Shown piece by piece: positions 36,641-45,491 of a stretch of DNA of 64,000 bases. The position numbers and the translations under genes are program-made. The notes beneath the pieces were generated by a model. That model was not told the origin of the DNA. It saw only the letters and a list, made by a program, of their open reading frames with translations, and ran no database searches. The first letter of the stretch is position 1. Each line of letters begins with the position of its first letter. Source of the stretch: Bacteroidota bacterium (GTDB taxonomy: Bacteria > Bacteroidota > Bacteroidia > Chitinophagales > Chitinophagaceae); NCBI GenBank assembly GCA_016715505.1, contig JADJZY010000003.1, positions 62,001 through 126,000 of the forward strand, given 5' to 3'.

Positions 36641-37285
36641 TTAGTCCTCCCGATCGATTTTAGATATATAATAGATGATTCTTTCCGGATCATTTCGGTT
36701 CGGGTCTTTGACATACTCCTGATACATTGATCCTTTTGATTTTAGCAGTTTACGCATGTTATCGGGATTAAGCTCCAATAATTTTAGTTTCTTTTTTTTC
36801 AAGCTGATGAGATAATAATATCGGTTTTTATTGAGTTCACCCTCCAGTTCGCGCGAAAACCGTTCTGAGATTTGGTATAGCAGATCTAATTCCTCGAAGT
36901 CATCCCTTTTTTGTTCGGTGATGGCTGCATAAACCACCATATATTGTTGGCCCCTAAAAACCACCTTGGCAAAATCCTTACCCGTGTTTAGCGCCTTGCC
37001 TTGAATATAATCGATACCCTGATAACGAATGGCGAAACAATCATTGATATTGATGCGGTTATCAATATTAAAAAACTCATAATCATTTCCTTTATAAGCC
37101 ATGATTTCACCAATCGTCCGCTTTTTAAGAATGAGCGAGTCGCCTAGCAAACGACCATTGGCCTTGCGATAATCATTCCAACTAAAGTAGGCCTTGTTTT
37201 CCTGGGCATTTACCTGATTCATGAGGCCGGTAAAACACAAAAATGTACAAATACAGATTCGCAGAAATGGAGATAATTCGCACAT
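36641..37285 (-). CDS. Secreted protein of unknown function
   Basis: 214 residues with signal peptide (RICICTFLCFTGLMNQVNAQ). The mature part, YFSWNDYRKANGRLLGDSLILKKRTIGEIMAYKGNDYEFF, AIRYQGIDYIQGKAL, resembles small periplasmic or outer-membrane-associated Bacteroidota proteins, but I cannot name a family. A TAACTTTA at about 37308 upstream on the same strand is a weak -7 candidate. Confidence 0.65.
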   Translation of the reverse strand: MCELSPFLRICICTFLCFTGLMNQVNAQENKAYFSWNDYRKANGRLLGDSLILKKRTIGEIMAYKGNDYEFFNIDNRININDCFAIRYQGIDYIQGKALNTGKDFAKVVFRGQQYMVVYAAITEQKRDDFEELDLLYQISERFSRELEGELNKNRYYYLISLKKKKLKLLELNPDNMRKLLKSKGSMYQEYVKDPNRNDPERIIYYISKIDRED

Positions 37286-37430
37286 GAGGGGATAAAGTTA
37301 AACAATCCTCATTTTCGAAGTATCATTTTCCCAAAGGACTTATCAGTTTGGGTGATAGGGCAATTAGAAGATATAGAGGATACCTGAAGGATGGGCATTG
37401 GTTGTTGCGATATTTCCGTTTCAAAAAATA

Positions 37431-37462
37431 TTTGGTACTATATTACTTGTATAATACCTTTG
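37431..37462 (+). promoter_or_regulatory. Promoter of the PadR-type regulator
   Basis: TTTG (37431-37434), 20-base spacer, TACCTTTG (37455-37462), then 6 bases to the ATG: a textbook Bacteroidota promoter with almost no leader. Confidence 0.6.
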
Positions 37463-37468
37463 ACATAG

Positions 37469-37852
37469 ATGAATGATCAAATATATCTGAATAAATTATT
37501 AGAGAGTTGGGAGCTCACGCACAAAAAGGGACAAATGAGCCAATGGATATTTCTGAGTTTATGTGATCAGGCGCGTTGTCCGGAGGAAATCGGTCAATTC
37601 ATTGTGGAACAAACTGAGGGCAAACTAAGCTATGATGAACAGAGTATCTATCGTGCTTTGCGAAAATTCGATGACCTGGAACTGCTTGACTTTGAAATGC
37701 GGGATGGGAATCGAGGTCCACAGCGGAAATACTATTCCTTAAGCATGAATGGCAAAAAACTTTTTTATACATTTTTGGAAAACCTCTTACTTCCGCTTTA
37801 TTCAGACAACTATTTAAAACTATTACAAGACGCTATAAAACAGATCCAATGA
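37469..37852 (+). CDS. PadR-type winged-helix transcriptional regulator
   Basis: 127 residues. SQWIFLSLCDQARCPEEIGQFIVEQTEGKLSYDEQSIYRALRKFDDLELLDFEMRD follows the PadR winged helix (ligand-sensing helices plus wing), and GPQRKYYSLSMNGKKLFYTF is its characteristic second half. It overlaps the next membrane-protein gene by 4 bases (ATGA), the usual autoregulated pair. Confidence 0.85.
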   Translation: MNDQIYLNKLLESWELTHKKGQMSQWIFLSLCDQARCPEEIGQFIVEQTEGKLSYDEQSIYRALRKFDDLELLDFEMRDGNRGPQRKYYSLSMNGKKLFYTFLENLLLPLYSDNYLKLLQDAIKQIQ

Positions 37853-38253
37853 AAATCTATAGTACATTTCAAAAGGCCTTCTTTTTGACCTCTTTGATTT
37901 TATCCCTCCTATTTTTTTACACGTTGTATGATAAAATTGCATCGCAAGATTTTCGACAATTGGGAATCATTGCTTCTGTGTATGGTGTATCCATGTTTAT
38001 CGCAGGTTTATTTTGGGGATATTTAGATCGGGCCCGAAATAGCCGTAAGGACATCGGGTTTACTTTTCATGTATTCACCTATTTGAATGTCAATTTCAGT
38101 TCCATCTTTTGGATGTTCATATTTCTGGATTTCAGAATGCAAAATGTTTTATACGCTATTCTACATCTTATCATCTGGGGCTTTTTCCTTTGGTTACATT
38201 ATCAGTATTCCAAAAGAAGCATTAAAGGATATCATCAACAAGAAATTTTCTAG
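37849..38253 (+). CDS. Small four-helix membrane protein, partner of the PadR-type regulator
   Basis: 134 residues with four hydrophobic helices (KAFFLTSLILSLLFFYTLY, LGIIASVYGVSMFIAGLFWGYL, HVFTYLNVNFSSIFWMFIFLDF, LYAILHLIIWGFFLWLHYQY) and a positively charged C-terminus. No family recognised. Translationally coupled to the PadR-like gene, so probably its regulated target. Confidence 0.65.
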   Translation: MKIYSTFQKAFFLTSLILSLLFFYTLYDKIASQDFRQLGIIASVYGVSMFIAGLFWGYLDRARNSRKDIGFTFHVFTYLNVNFSSIFWMFIFLDFRMQNVLYAILHLIIWGFFLWLHYQYSKRSIKGYHQQEIF

Positions 38254-38326
38254 CTGTTTTTTGTATTCGTGTGGATTGAAACCTTGGCTGTCTTATTGTC
38301 GTGTACCAAAAGAGGATGATCTTGGT

Positions 38327-40196
38327 TTAACGGCCCATGTGAACCATTAAAATATGAATATCCGTTGGGTTTACTCCACTGATTCGGCCCGCCTGACCCA
38401 AGGTTCTAGGTTTAATTTTGATAAACTTCTGACGACCTTCTGTAGATAATGATTTGATCTTATCATAATCAAAATCATCCGGGATTACCAACGACTCTAA
38501 ACTTAAGGCCTTTTGGGCTAACTCTTGTTCCTTTTCAATGTAGGATTCATACTTTAATTGAATCTCGACTTGCTCCCTTGTTTCACGTGGAACATCCGCA
38601 AATATTTTTGTAAAGCCTCGGAACATTCAATAAGTCGATTTAATTGAACATTAGGCCTCAACAACAATTTTATGGAGTTGGTCCTTTCTTGTTGGGGTGA
38701 ACTGGAGATTTCTTCAAAATAGGCCTGTGTTTCCAAGGGCTCTAAAGAAATATCCTTCAATTGTCGCTTCAGCTTCTCCGTTTGTTCAAGCTTTTGTTTC
38801 ACGTGGAACATTCGTTCTTCTGATGCCAAACCCAGATCAAATCCCTTTGCTGTTAATCTGATATCAGCATTATCTTGTCGCAGTAAGGTCCGATACTCCG
38901 CTCTGGATGTAAACATCCGATAAGGCTCATCTGTTCCTTTATTGATTAAATCATCAATCAAAACACCAATATATGCCTCGTTTCTACCTAAAGTAAATGG
39001 ATTTAATGCGTGTACTGCCTGGTGTGCATTAATACCTGCCATTAATCCCTGGCATGCGGCCTCTTCATATCCTGTTGTTCCATTGATTTGACCTGCGAAA
39101 AACAAGTTCTTTATCAGTTTAGTTTCGAGTGTATAAGTTAGCTGGGTTGGCGGAAAATAGTCGTATTCAATCGCATAACCTGGTCGAAACATACGTACAT
39201 GCTCTAAACCTGGAATCTTTTGAAGGGCTTTGTATTGAACATCCTCCGGTAAGGAAGTTGAAAATCCATTTAGATAGATTTCTACCGTATTCCAACCTTC
39301 TGGTTCTACAAAAGTTGATGGCGATCCCGATCCGCAAAGCGGTTAATTTTATCTTCAATACTCGGACAATAGCGCGGTCCTGTTCCTTCAATTCTTCCCT
39401 GAAACATGGGGGACTGATCAAAACCACTCTTTAATATATCATGAACCTCGGTATTGGTATAGGTAACCCAACAACATCTTTGTTGTTTAGGTTTCTCCGT
39501 TTTTAAAAAAGAAAAGCCCACAATATCATCATCTCCGTCCTGAATCTCCATTTTGGTATAATCCAAACTCCTTCCATCCAGTCGAGGTGGAGTTCCTGTC
39601 TTCAAACGATCACTTTCAAAACCGAATTGAATCAATTGCTCTGTAATACCAGTTGCCTTACTCTCGCCCATTCTTCCGCCACCAAATTGTTTTTCGCCAA
39701 TATGAATAACGCCATTTAAAAATGTACCATTGGTGAGAACAACTGCCTTTCCATAAATATCCATTCCCAATTGGGTGCGCACACCTTGAATTGTTCCACG
39801 TGAAACAATCAAGCCTTCAACTGAATCCTGTCGAATATCCAGGTTAGGCGTATTTTCTAATAACTCCCGCCATGTCCATGCAAATAAGTGTCGGTCGTTT
39901 TGTGTACGTGGACTCCACATGGCAGGACCTTTTGATTTATTCAACATCCGAAACTGTATCATCGATTTATCAGATACTATTCCGGAATAACCGCCTAATG
40001 CATCGATCTCACGAACTATTTGCCCTTTTGCTATTCCACCCATTGCCGGATTACAACTCATTTGTGCAATAGTTTGCATGTTCATCGTAATCAACAAGGT
40101 CTTGGAGCCCATGTTTGCAGCAGCAGCGGCAGCTTCAGATCCGGCATGGCCCGCACCAACAACTATGACATCGTATTCAGGAAACATATCATTCAA
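38327..40196 (-). CDS. mnmG: tRNA uridine-5-carboxymethylaminomethyl synthesis enzyme, frameshifted
   Basis: FAD protein that, with MnmE, installs the cmnm5 group on wobble U34. FAD motif VVGAGHAGSEAAAAAANMG near the start, CNPAMGGIAKGQIVREIDALGG, GTPPRLDGRSLDYTKME, RTLLRQDNADIRLT, ending in the GRISGVNPTDIHILMVH tail. Two single-base losses in T-runs (near 39310 and 38608) split it into three frames; restoring each gives a full protein of about 622 residues. It contains three parS sites and, in many bacteria, lies near the replication origin. Confidence 0.95.
38579..38594. promoter_or_regulatory. parS site 1
   Basis: TGTTTCACGTGGAACA, the reverse complement of TGTTCCACGTGAAACA, which fits the ParB consensus TGTTNCACGTGAAACA exactly. 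Lies within mnmG. Confidence 0.85.
38795..38810. promoter_or_regulatory. parS site 2
   Basis: TGTTTCACGTGGAACA again, identical to site 1 and read in another codon frame of mnmG (codons for F-H-V-K), so the repeat is not caused by protein sequence. Confidence 0.85.
39792..39807. promoter_or_regulatory. parS site 3
   Basis: TGTTCCACGTGAAACA, exact match, within mnmG in a third codon frame (codons for V-S-R-G-T). Confidence 0.85.
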
Positions 40197-40234
40197 TTTT
40201 AACTCGTGGTAGTTTTACTTAGTTAACAATTCAT

Positions 40235-40600
40235 TTACATTTTGGGGCGATTCCGTAACATCAGAAAAGTACAGGCAAGTGATCCACAGATATCCGCTAT
40301 CCCGTCCCAAACGTCAAAACTACGACCTTCTACATAAGCGACTTGATAAAACTCCAGGAAAAAACCATAGATTCCGGATATAAGGATTAAAATCAAATGT
40401 TTATTTTTTGAAGTACCTAAGAATCCAATCCATAAAAAATGAAATATCAGAAAGAAAGTAAAATGAACAATTTTATCAAAATGATCAAAAACATGCACTT
40501 TGGGGACATCACGGCCCGGTAAACTGCAACCCACAAAAATGAGGATGGACCATAACACGGAACCTATGAAGTACAATATCTTGTGTGATTTCAACATCAT
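40235..40600 (-). CDS. VanZ-like family membrane protein
   Basis: 121 residues with four hydrophobic helices. VHVFDHFDKIVHFTFFLIFHFLWIGFL and FFLEFYQVAYVEGRSFDVWDGIADICGSLAC match the VanZ-like pattern (conserved D-K-x-x-H-F and E-x-x-Q motifs). Function in non-resistance contexts is unknown. It lies between gcvH and mnmG on the same strand. Confidence 0.85.
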   Translation of the reverse strand: MMLKSHKILYFIGSVLWSILIFVGCSLPGRDVPKVHVFDHFDKIVHFTFFLIFHFLWIGFLGTSKNKHLILILISGIYGFFLEFYQVAYVEGRSFDVWDGIADICGSLACTFLMLRNRPKM

Positions 40601-40658
40601 CGAAAAAAAAATCCATGCCTGCTAAGACACGGATTTACTATTTAAAGATTTCATTTAT

Positions 40659-41039
40659 TTAAGCGCCTACTAAAGCCTTGTATTTCTCAGCGTCCATTAA
40701 CTCAGCACTATCCGCACCACCACTTAATGTAATTCTTACCATCCAACCTTCACCATAAGGATCTTTGTTCACTGACTCCGGACTAGATTCTAAATTCGGA
40801 TTTACCTCATCGATAGTCCCATCAACCGGCAAGAACAAATCAGACACGGTTTTAACCGCTTCAACCGTTCCGAAAATTTCACCAGACTTCAACGTTTTTC
40901 CTTTTGTGTTAATGTCCACAAATACGATATCTCCCAATTCACTTTGTGCAAAATCCGTAATGCCTATTGTGGCAGTATTTCCTTCAATACGAATCCACTC
41001 ATGGTCTGCAGTATACTTTAATTCGGCTGGTATATTCAT
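40659..41039 (-). CDS. gcvH: Glycine cleavage system H protein
   Basis: 126 residues. The lipoyl domain motif GTVEAVKTVSDLFLPVDG contains the lipoylated lysine; the N-terminus YTADHEWIRIEGNTATIGITDFAQSELGDIVFVD and the C-terminus PYGEGWMVRI are typical. Carries the aminomethyl group between the P and T proteins. The P, T and L proteins are not in the window. Confidence 0.96.
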   Translation of the reverse strand: MNIPAELKYTADHEWIRIEGNTATIGITDFAQSELGDIVFVDINTKGKTLKSGEIFGTVEAVKTVSDLFLPVDGTIDEVNPNLESSPESVNKDPYGEGWMVRITLSGGADSAELMDAEKYKALVGA

Positions 41040-41058
41040 CTGATAAAATTTTGATCCT

Positions 41059-41089
41059 CAAAGTTAAAAGGGGAAATGAGAATAGCAAA
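41059..41089 (-). promoter_or_regulatory. Promoter of gcvH
   Basis: Minus strand TTTG (41086-41089), 19-base spacer, TAACTTTG (41059-41066), 19 bases before the ATG. Confidence 0.6.
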
Positions 41090-41099
41090 CTATTTTCGC

Positions 41100-41525
41100 C
41101 TATTCTGCGGTAGTTTCAGGTTTTTCTATTTCCTCAACTTCTGTTAATAAATCCAATCGTTTTAAGATTCCGTACCAACGTATCATCTTTTTCATATCAC
41201 TCACATAAACTCTATCAGCATCATGTTCAGGAAACAGAATGGCGAAGTTCTTTTGAATGGTTTTAGCATCCATTTTTGAAACATCCATATTCTCCACCTT
41301 TGTTTCGTTTTCCTTCATTTGCTGAAAGACATCCCAAAGACGGACATTATCTGTTTGTGTATACACCTCAATGCTTTCGAGCGGAGTAACATGATGAGAT
41401 CTTGCAGCGACAAATTTGGTCGTTTGATCATCCAAATTTTTAACGATTGCTCCATCACTTTTTGTTGATAACAACTGAAACAATCCACCCATTCCGGATA
41501 TGGCCACTAATTCTCTGTATTGCAT
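41100..41525 (-). CDS. DUF5606 protein
   Basis: 141 residues. YRELVAISGMGGLFQLLSTKSDGAIVKNLDDQTTKFVAARSHHVTPLESIEVYT is the DUF5606 N-terminal Sm-like/beta domain; the rest is helical, ending in an acidic tail. The family is common in Bacteroidota and of unknown function, possibly nucleic-acid related. It has its own promoter and lies downstream of the ppiD terminator. Confidence 0.85.
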   Translation of the reverse strand: MQYRELVAISGMGGLFQLLSTKSDGAIVKNLDDQTTKFVAARSHHVTPLESIEVYTQTDNVRLWDVFQQMKENETKVENMDVSKMDAKTIQKNFAILFPEHDADRVYVSDMKKMIRWYGILKRLDLLTEVEEIEKPETTAE

Positions 41526-41543
41526 GCTTTTATTTTAGGGCCA

Positions 41544-41573
41544 CAAATGTAAAGTTTTCAACCTGAATACAAA
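41544..41573 (-). promoter_or_regulatory. Promoter of the DUF5606 gene
   Basis: Minus strand TTTG (41570-41573), 18-base spacer, TACATTTG (41544-41551), 18 bases before the ATG. Confidence 0.5.
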
Positions 41574-41626
41574 AACCTTATCCCAGACCGCACGAAATAT
41601 TTTGTACCTCATCAAGAAACTTGCAT

Positions 41627-41651
41627 AAAAAAACGCCCCCTAAGAGGCGCT
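41627..41651 (-). terminator. Intrinsic terminator downstream of the PpiD-like gene
   Basis: Minus strand AGCGCCTC-TTAG-GGGGCGTT hairpin (eight pairs, two G-U) followed by a run of T. It separates the peptidylprolyl isomerase gene from DUF5606. Confidence 0.75.
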
Positions 41652-41674
41652 TCTTTCTGAAAGATTTCTATCAA

Positions 41675-43798
41675 CTAGTAAAAATTGGATCGATTGTCGT
41701 TGATTACAGCGCGCTTTTTTAACACGTAACTCAACATGTTCTGTGCCATGCTTCTTGCTCCTGCTTCCATTTGCATACGTTCCATCATCATACCCGGATC
41801 TGCAGCATTCACTGTTCCTGGAGTTTGTGATTTTACAAAAATAAAATATACGCCCTGATCACCAGGAATACCCGCTGATTTTTTATTCAAATTCGCTTTA
41901 TTAAATGCCGCACCTAAAACCTTTGCTTCATAAGCAATTTCACTATTTCCACCACCGGCAAGAATGACCGTATCTGCTGTTTTTACTGTTTGTGCTGCAG
42001 CCATAGCAATTTCTTCCAAACTTGCTTTACTGCCATATTGTTTGATCAACATTTGACCTTTCTTTTCCTGAATCAACATACCTTCAATTTGCGGTCGAAT
42101 GGACTCAACACTTGGTAACACGCCCTTTTCCTGACGATCCATTAATTTAGCCACGATGCATTTATCGTCCAGATTAAAAACCGGCGACACATCTCCGATC
42201 TTAGCTTCAAATGCCCAACGGGAAACTTCGCGAGCTGAACCCAAACCAGGAATTACCGACATTGTTTTGTTGATATTCGGTACATTACGTTTGTCTTTAC
42301 CAAACTTTTTGCTTGATTCATCAAAACCTTTGGCATCTTTTGCTGTTGAAACAAACTCATTCGCTTTCGCAAAAGCCGCCTGAATAGTTGCGTTACCGGC
42401 AACTAAAGCCTTGGTAACAGGAGCTATTTTAACCGAAGGTTTGAAATCCTTTTGATCTGTTACACGAATGATATGAAAACCAAACTGTGTTTTTACCTTT
42501 TTCAAATCGCCTGTTTTTCCATTAAAACAAACATCATTGAATTCTGCAACCATAGCTCCCTGAGGAAAGTAACCTAAATCACCGCCTTTTTTAGCAGAAC
42601 CCTGATCATCAGAACGGGTTGAAGCCAACATGGCTAAATCCATACCGCCTTGTACTTGAGCCATTAAACTGTCAGCTATTGCTTCTGCTTGGGCCTCTGT
42701 ACGATCTTTTGTAACGGCTACTAAAATGTGAGAAGCCTTTACACTATCCGGCATAGACTTCTTATCCAATACTTTCACCATTTTATAAGAACCATTGTAA
42801 TAGAATGGTCCACTTACTGCACCAATTGCACTATTTACCACATCTGCTGGTACCGGAACTTCTAAATTACTTTCGTTAAAATAAAATTCACGGATGTTTT
42901 CTTCTGAATTTTTAGCGACAAAATCTTCATTGTCTTTGGTTGAATCAAATGCTGCTCTTAAGCCATTTAAAACGCCCAAACTTGCTGCAGTATCTTCAGT
43001 AGATGGTTTGATATCAAATGCGACATATTCGATACGGGCATTATCATCCTGCGTTTTAAATATTCTTTCGCGCTTTTGCATGTAAGCTTTAATTTCTTCG
43101 TCACTGATTTTTACACTGCTGTCGCTGATTAAGGTATACGGTAATTGCACATAATTTACTGAAGCCACAGAACTTCTTTGTTTCACCATTTCCTCTACCA
43201 AAAATTTAGGGAAATAAATACCCTTGGTAATTAATTCAGTATACTTGGTACTCTTTCTGTTTTTAATCAATCCTTCTTCAAACTCTCTCCATTGTTTACG
43301 TGCTTCACCCGTTTTATCCTGACCTAAAGAACTGATGTATTGACTCACACGAGCGGCATCGAATATACCTGTATTCGGATCTGTAAAATTCTGACGTATC
43401 ATCGGATCAGGAAACTGACCTGTTTCCATATCCTGCAATTCCTTATCTGTCAAATCAATGCCCAAGGCTTCAATTTCACCTTGCATCACTGTTTCGTTGA
43501 TGATATCGTTCCACACTTGTTCATTCACCTGAGAGCGTTCAGCATCCGACAAACTGCCATCCTTGCTACGGGATTTCATATTTTCTTCATATCTGCCTCT
43601 TAAAGCTTCATACTTTTTATAATCTATTCTTTGGCCATTTACTTCAGCCAACAAGGTTTGATCACCACCGAAAATACTTCGTACATTACTTTGCATAGCA
43701 TCCATTACCAGGAAGCCAATCAGGGCCACGATGATGGCACCAATAACCAGACCAATATACTTGTCACGAATTGTTTGAATTACCGACATATTATTCAC
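41675..43798 (-). CDS. PpiD-like periplasmic peptidylprolyl isomerase
   Basis: 707 residues. One N-terminal transmembrane anchor (about 13-34), a SurA_N-like helical region with GIDLTDKELQDMETG, then a parvulin (PPIC) domain about 350-450 (ASHILVAVTKDRTEAQAEAIADSLMAQ, SAKKGGDLGYFPQGAMVAEFNDVCF, TQFGFHIIRVTDQ), then a second, degenerate parvulin-like region. Acts as an inner-membrane chaperone for exported proteins. A strong promoter precedes it and a terminator follows. Confidence 0.92.
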   Translation of the reverse strand: MNNMSVIQTIRDKYIGLVIGAIIVALIGFLVMDAMQSNVRSIFGGDQTLLAEVNGQRIDYKKYEALRGRYEENMKSRSKDGSLSDAERSQVNEQVWNDIINETVMQGEIEALGIDLTDKELQDMETGQFPDPMIRQNFTDPNTGIFDAARVSQYISSLGQDKTGEARKQWREFEEGLIKNRKSTKYTELITKGIYFPKFLVEEMVKQRSSVASVNYVQLPYTLISDSSVKISDEEIKAYMQKRERIFKTQDDNARIEYVAFDIKPSTEDTAASLGVLNGLRAAFDSTKDNEDFVAKNSEENIREFYFNESNLEVPVPADVVNSAIGAVSGPFYYNGSYKMVKVLDKKSMPDSVKASHILVAVTKDRTEAQAEAIADSLMAQVQGGMDLAMLASTRSDDQGSAKKGGDLGYFPQGAMVAEFNDVCFNGKTGDLKKVKTQFGFHIIRVTDQKDFKPSVKIAPVTKALVAGNATIQAAFAKANEFVSTAKDAKGFDESSKKFGKDKRNVPNINKTMSVIPGLGSAREVSRWAFEAKIGDVSPVFNLDDKCIVAKLMDRQEKGVLPSVESIRPQIEGMLIQEKKGQMLIKQYGSKASLEEIAMAAAQTVKTADTVILAGGGNSEIAYEAKVLGAAFNKANLNKKSAGIPGDQGVYFIFVKSQTPGTVNAADPGMMMERMQMEAGARSMAQNMLSYVLKKRAVINDNRSNFY

Positions 43799-44284
43799 AT
43801 TTTTTAAAGGAACGCAAAAATATAGGTTTTACATGGTCAATTCAAAGTTTTTATGGCTTCTTTTTAAGGCATTTCCCCATAAATCGTTTTTTGCGATGTG
43901 AATTACGTGGTAAAACAAACTGTGTATTCTCTGGTTTATCATCATTCACCCTTTAGACAAGCATCTCTCGGTGTAAAACCAATCACTTTCTAGCAAACTA
44001 TACATGCTTAAATCACAATACACAGTCAAAAATTTTAAACACAGCCTGTTTTTCCACCATACTTTTATTTAAATTTCTCTGATTCACCTCATCATTGCAT
44101 GAATACTGAATAAAACCCTTTCCGAAATGCTGTGTAAAACCTTCCTTTTAATTGTTTATTTCTTCTGAATAAAGCAGCCTTTTGATTTTTACAATAGGAA
44201 TAATAGATACTTTTACACCAATTCACATCCCTAATATCAGGAATACTTTCTTTTTATTAAAAAAAATAATCTATTAAAATTATT
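43799..44284. other. AT-rich intergenic region between ppiD-like gene and nadA
   Basis: 486 bases without an ORF of substance. Besides the ppiD-like promoter it holds a GTGTAAAACC direct repeat (43971-43980, 44132-44141) and 9-mers related to the DnaA box: TTTTACACA (minus strand, 44131-44139), TTTTACACC (minus strand 43970-43978 and plus strand 44211-44219). No strict TTATCCACA box. Confidence 0.4.
43815..43846 (-). promoter_or_regulatory. Promoter of the PpiD-like gene
   Basis: Minus strand TTTG (43843-43846), 20-base spacer, TATTTTTG (43815-43822), 16 bases before the ATG. Confidence 0.6.
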
Positions 44285-45283
44285 ATGCTTGACGCATCTG
44301 CACAAATTGAACAAAAAGGCTATCTGGAAGAAGAAATCGACCCGAGTCTTGATTTATTTGAAGAAATAGAAAAACTCAAAAAAATCAAAAATGCCATTAT
44401 TCTGGCGCATTATTATCAGGAGCCGGATATACAGGATGTTGCGGATTATATTGGTGATAGCTTAGGTTTAGCCAGGAAAGCACAGGAAACACAAGCTGAT
44501 ATGATCGTTTTTGCCGGGGTTCATTTTATGGCAGAAACGGCTAAAATATTAAATCCGGGTAAAAAAGTGGTCCTACCGGATTTAAAAGCCGGCTGTTCCT
44601 TAAGTGATAGTTGCCCTCCGCCTTTATTTAAACATTTTAAAGAGCAACATCCTGATCATTTGGTGATTTCCTATATTAATTGCAGTGCCGGTATTAAAGC
44701 CCTGAGTGATATTATCTGTACAAGCAGCAATGCACAAAAAATTGTGGAGAGCCTGCCAAAAGAGCAAAAAATCATATTTGCTCCGGATAAAAATTTGGGC
44801 GCCTATGTGAACAAACAAACCGGAAGAGAGATGTTGTTGTGGAATGGAGCTTGTATGGTGCATGAAATATTTAGTTACGAAAAAATCATCCGTTTAAAAG
44901 AGCGACATCCAGAAGCCTTATTCATCGCCCACCCGGAATGTGAAGACCACGTTTTAGCCATTGCAGATTTTATTGGTAGTACGACCCAATTGTTGAAATT
45001 CACAAAAGATCATAGCGCTCAAACATTTATTGTTGGTACCGAAACAGGAATTTTGCATCAAATGGCCAAAAATGCACCGGAAAAAACCTTTATTCCTGCA
45101 CCTCCGGATAATCATTGTGCCTGTAACGATTGTCCACACATGAAATTAAATACCCTTGAAAAATTGTATTTATGTATGAAAAATGAGGTACCGGCGCTCA
45201 CGATGGATGAAGATTTACGTTTGGCGGCCAAAAAACCCATCGATCGGATGTTGGAATTAAGTGCACAATTAGGGATTCAATAA
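44285..45283 (+). CDS. nadA: Quinolinate synthase
   Basis: 332 residues. AIILAHYYQEPDIQDVADYIGDSLGLA opens the domain; the 4Fe-4S cysteines lie in LKAGCSLSDSCPP, AHPECEDH and CNDCPHMKLNTL; FIVGTETGILHQM is conserved. Condenses iminoaspartate with dihydroxyacetone phosphate to quinolinate in NAD synthesis. NadB and NadC are not in the window. The frame is intact; the ATG follows an AT-rich leader. Confidence 0.96.
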   Translation: MLDASAQIEQKGYLEEEIDPSLDLFEEIEKLKKIKNAIILAHYYQEPDIQDVADYIGDSLGLARKAQETQADMIVFAGVHFMAETAKILNPGKKVVLPDLKAGCSLSDSCPPPLFKHFKEQHPDHLVISYINCSAGIKALSDIICTSSNAQKIVESLPKEQKIIFAPDKNLGAYVNKQTGREMLLWNGACMVHEIFSYEKIIRLKERHPEALFIAHPECEDHVLAIADFIGSTTQLLKFTKDHSAQTFIVGTETGILHQMAKNAPEKTFIPAPPDNHCACNDCPHMKLNTLEKLYLCMKNEVPALTMDEDLRLAAKKPIDRMLELSAQLGIQ

Positions 45284-45463
45284 AAACAAGATTAGAGATT
45301 CTAAGTCATCATTGATAATTTTTTCAAAACATCCCTAATTACCTATTCCAATTTTGGCATAATTTGACAAAACAGGCTCAATATTTCGTCCAAAACATGG
45401 CGTTTTATCTCAAAAATCAGGTCCTATGTCCGACATTTCCTAGAGATTACCCTTGTGGATTGA

Positions 45464-45471
45464 TATATTTG
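45464..45471 (+). promoter_or_regulatory. -7 promoter element before the DUF6029 gene
   Basis: TATATTTG, 20 bases before the ATG at 45492. No good -33 element. Confidence 0.4.
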
Positions 45472-45491
45472 TTGTTTATATCTTATAGTTC

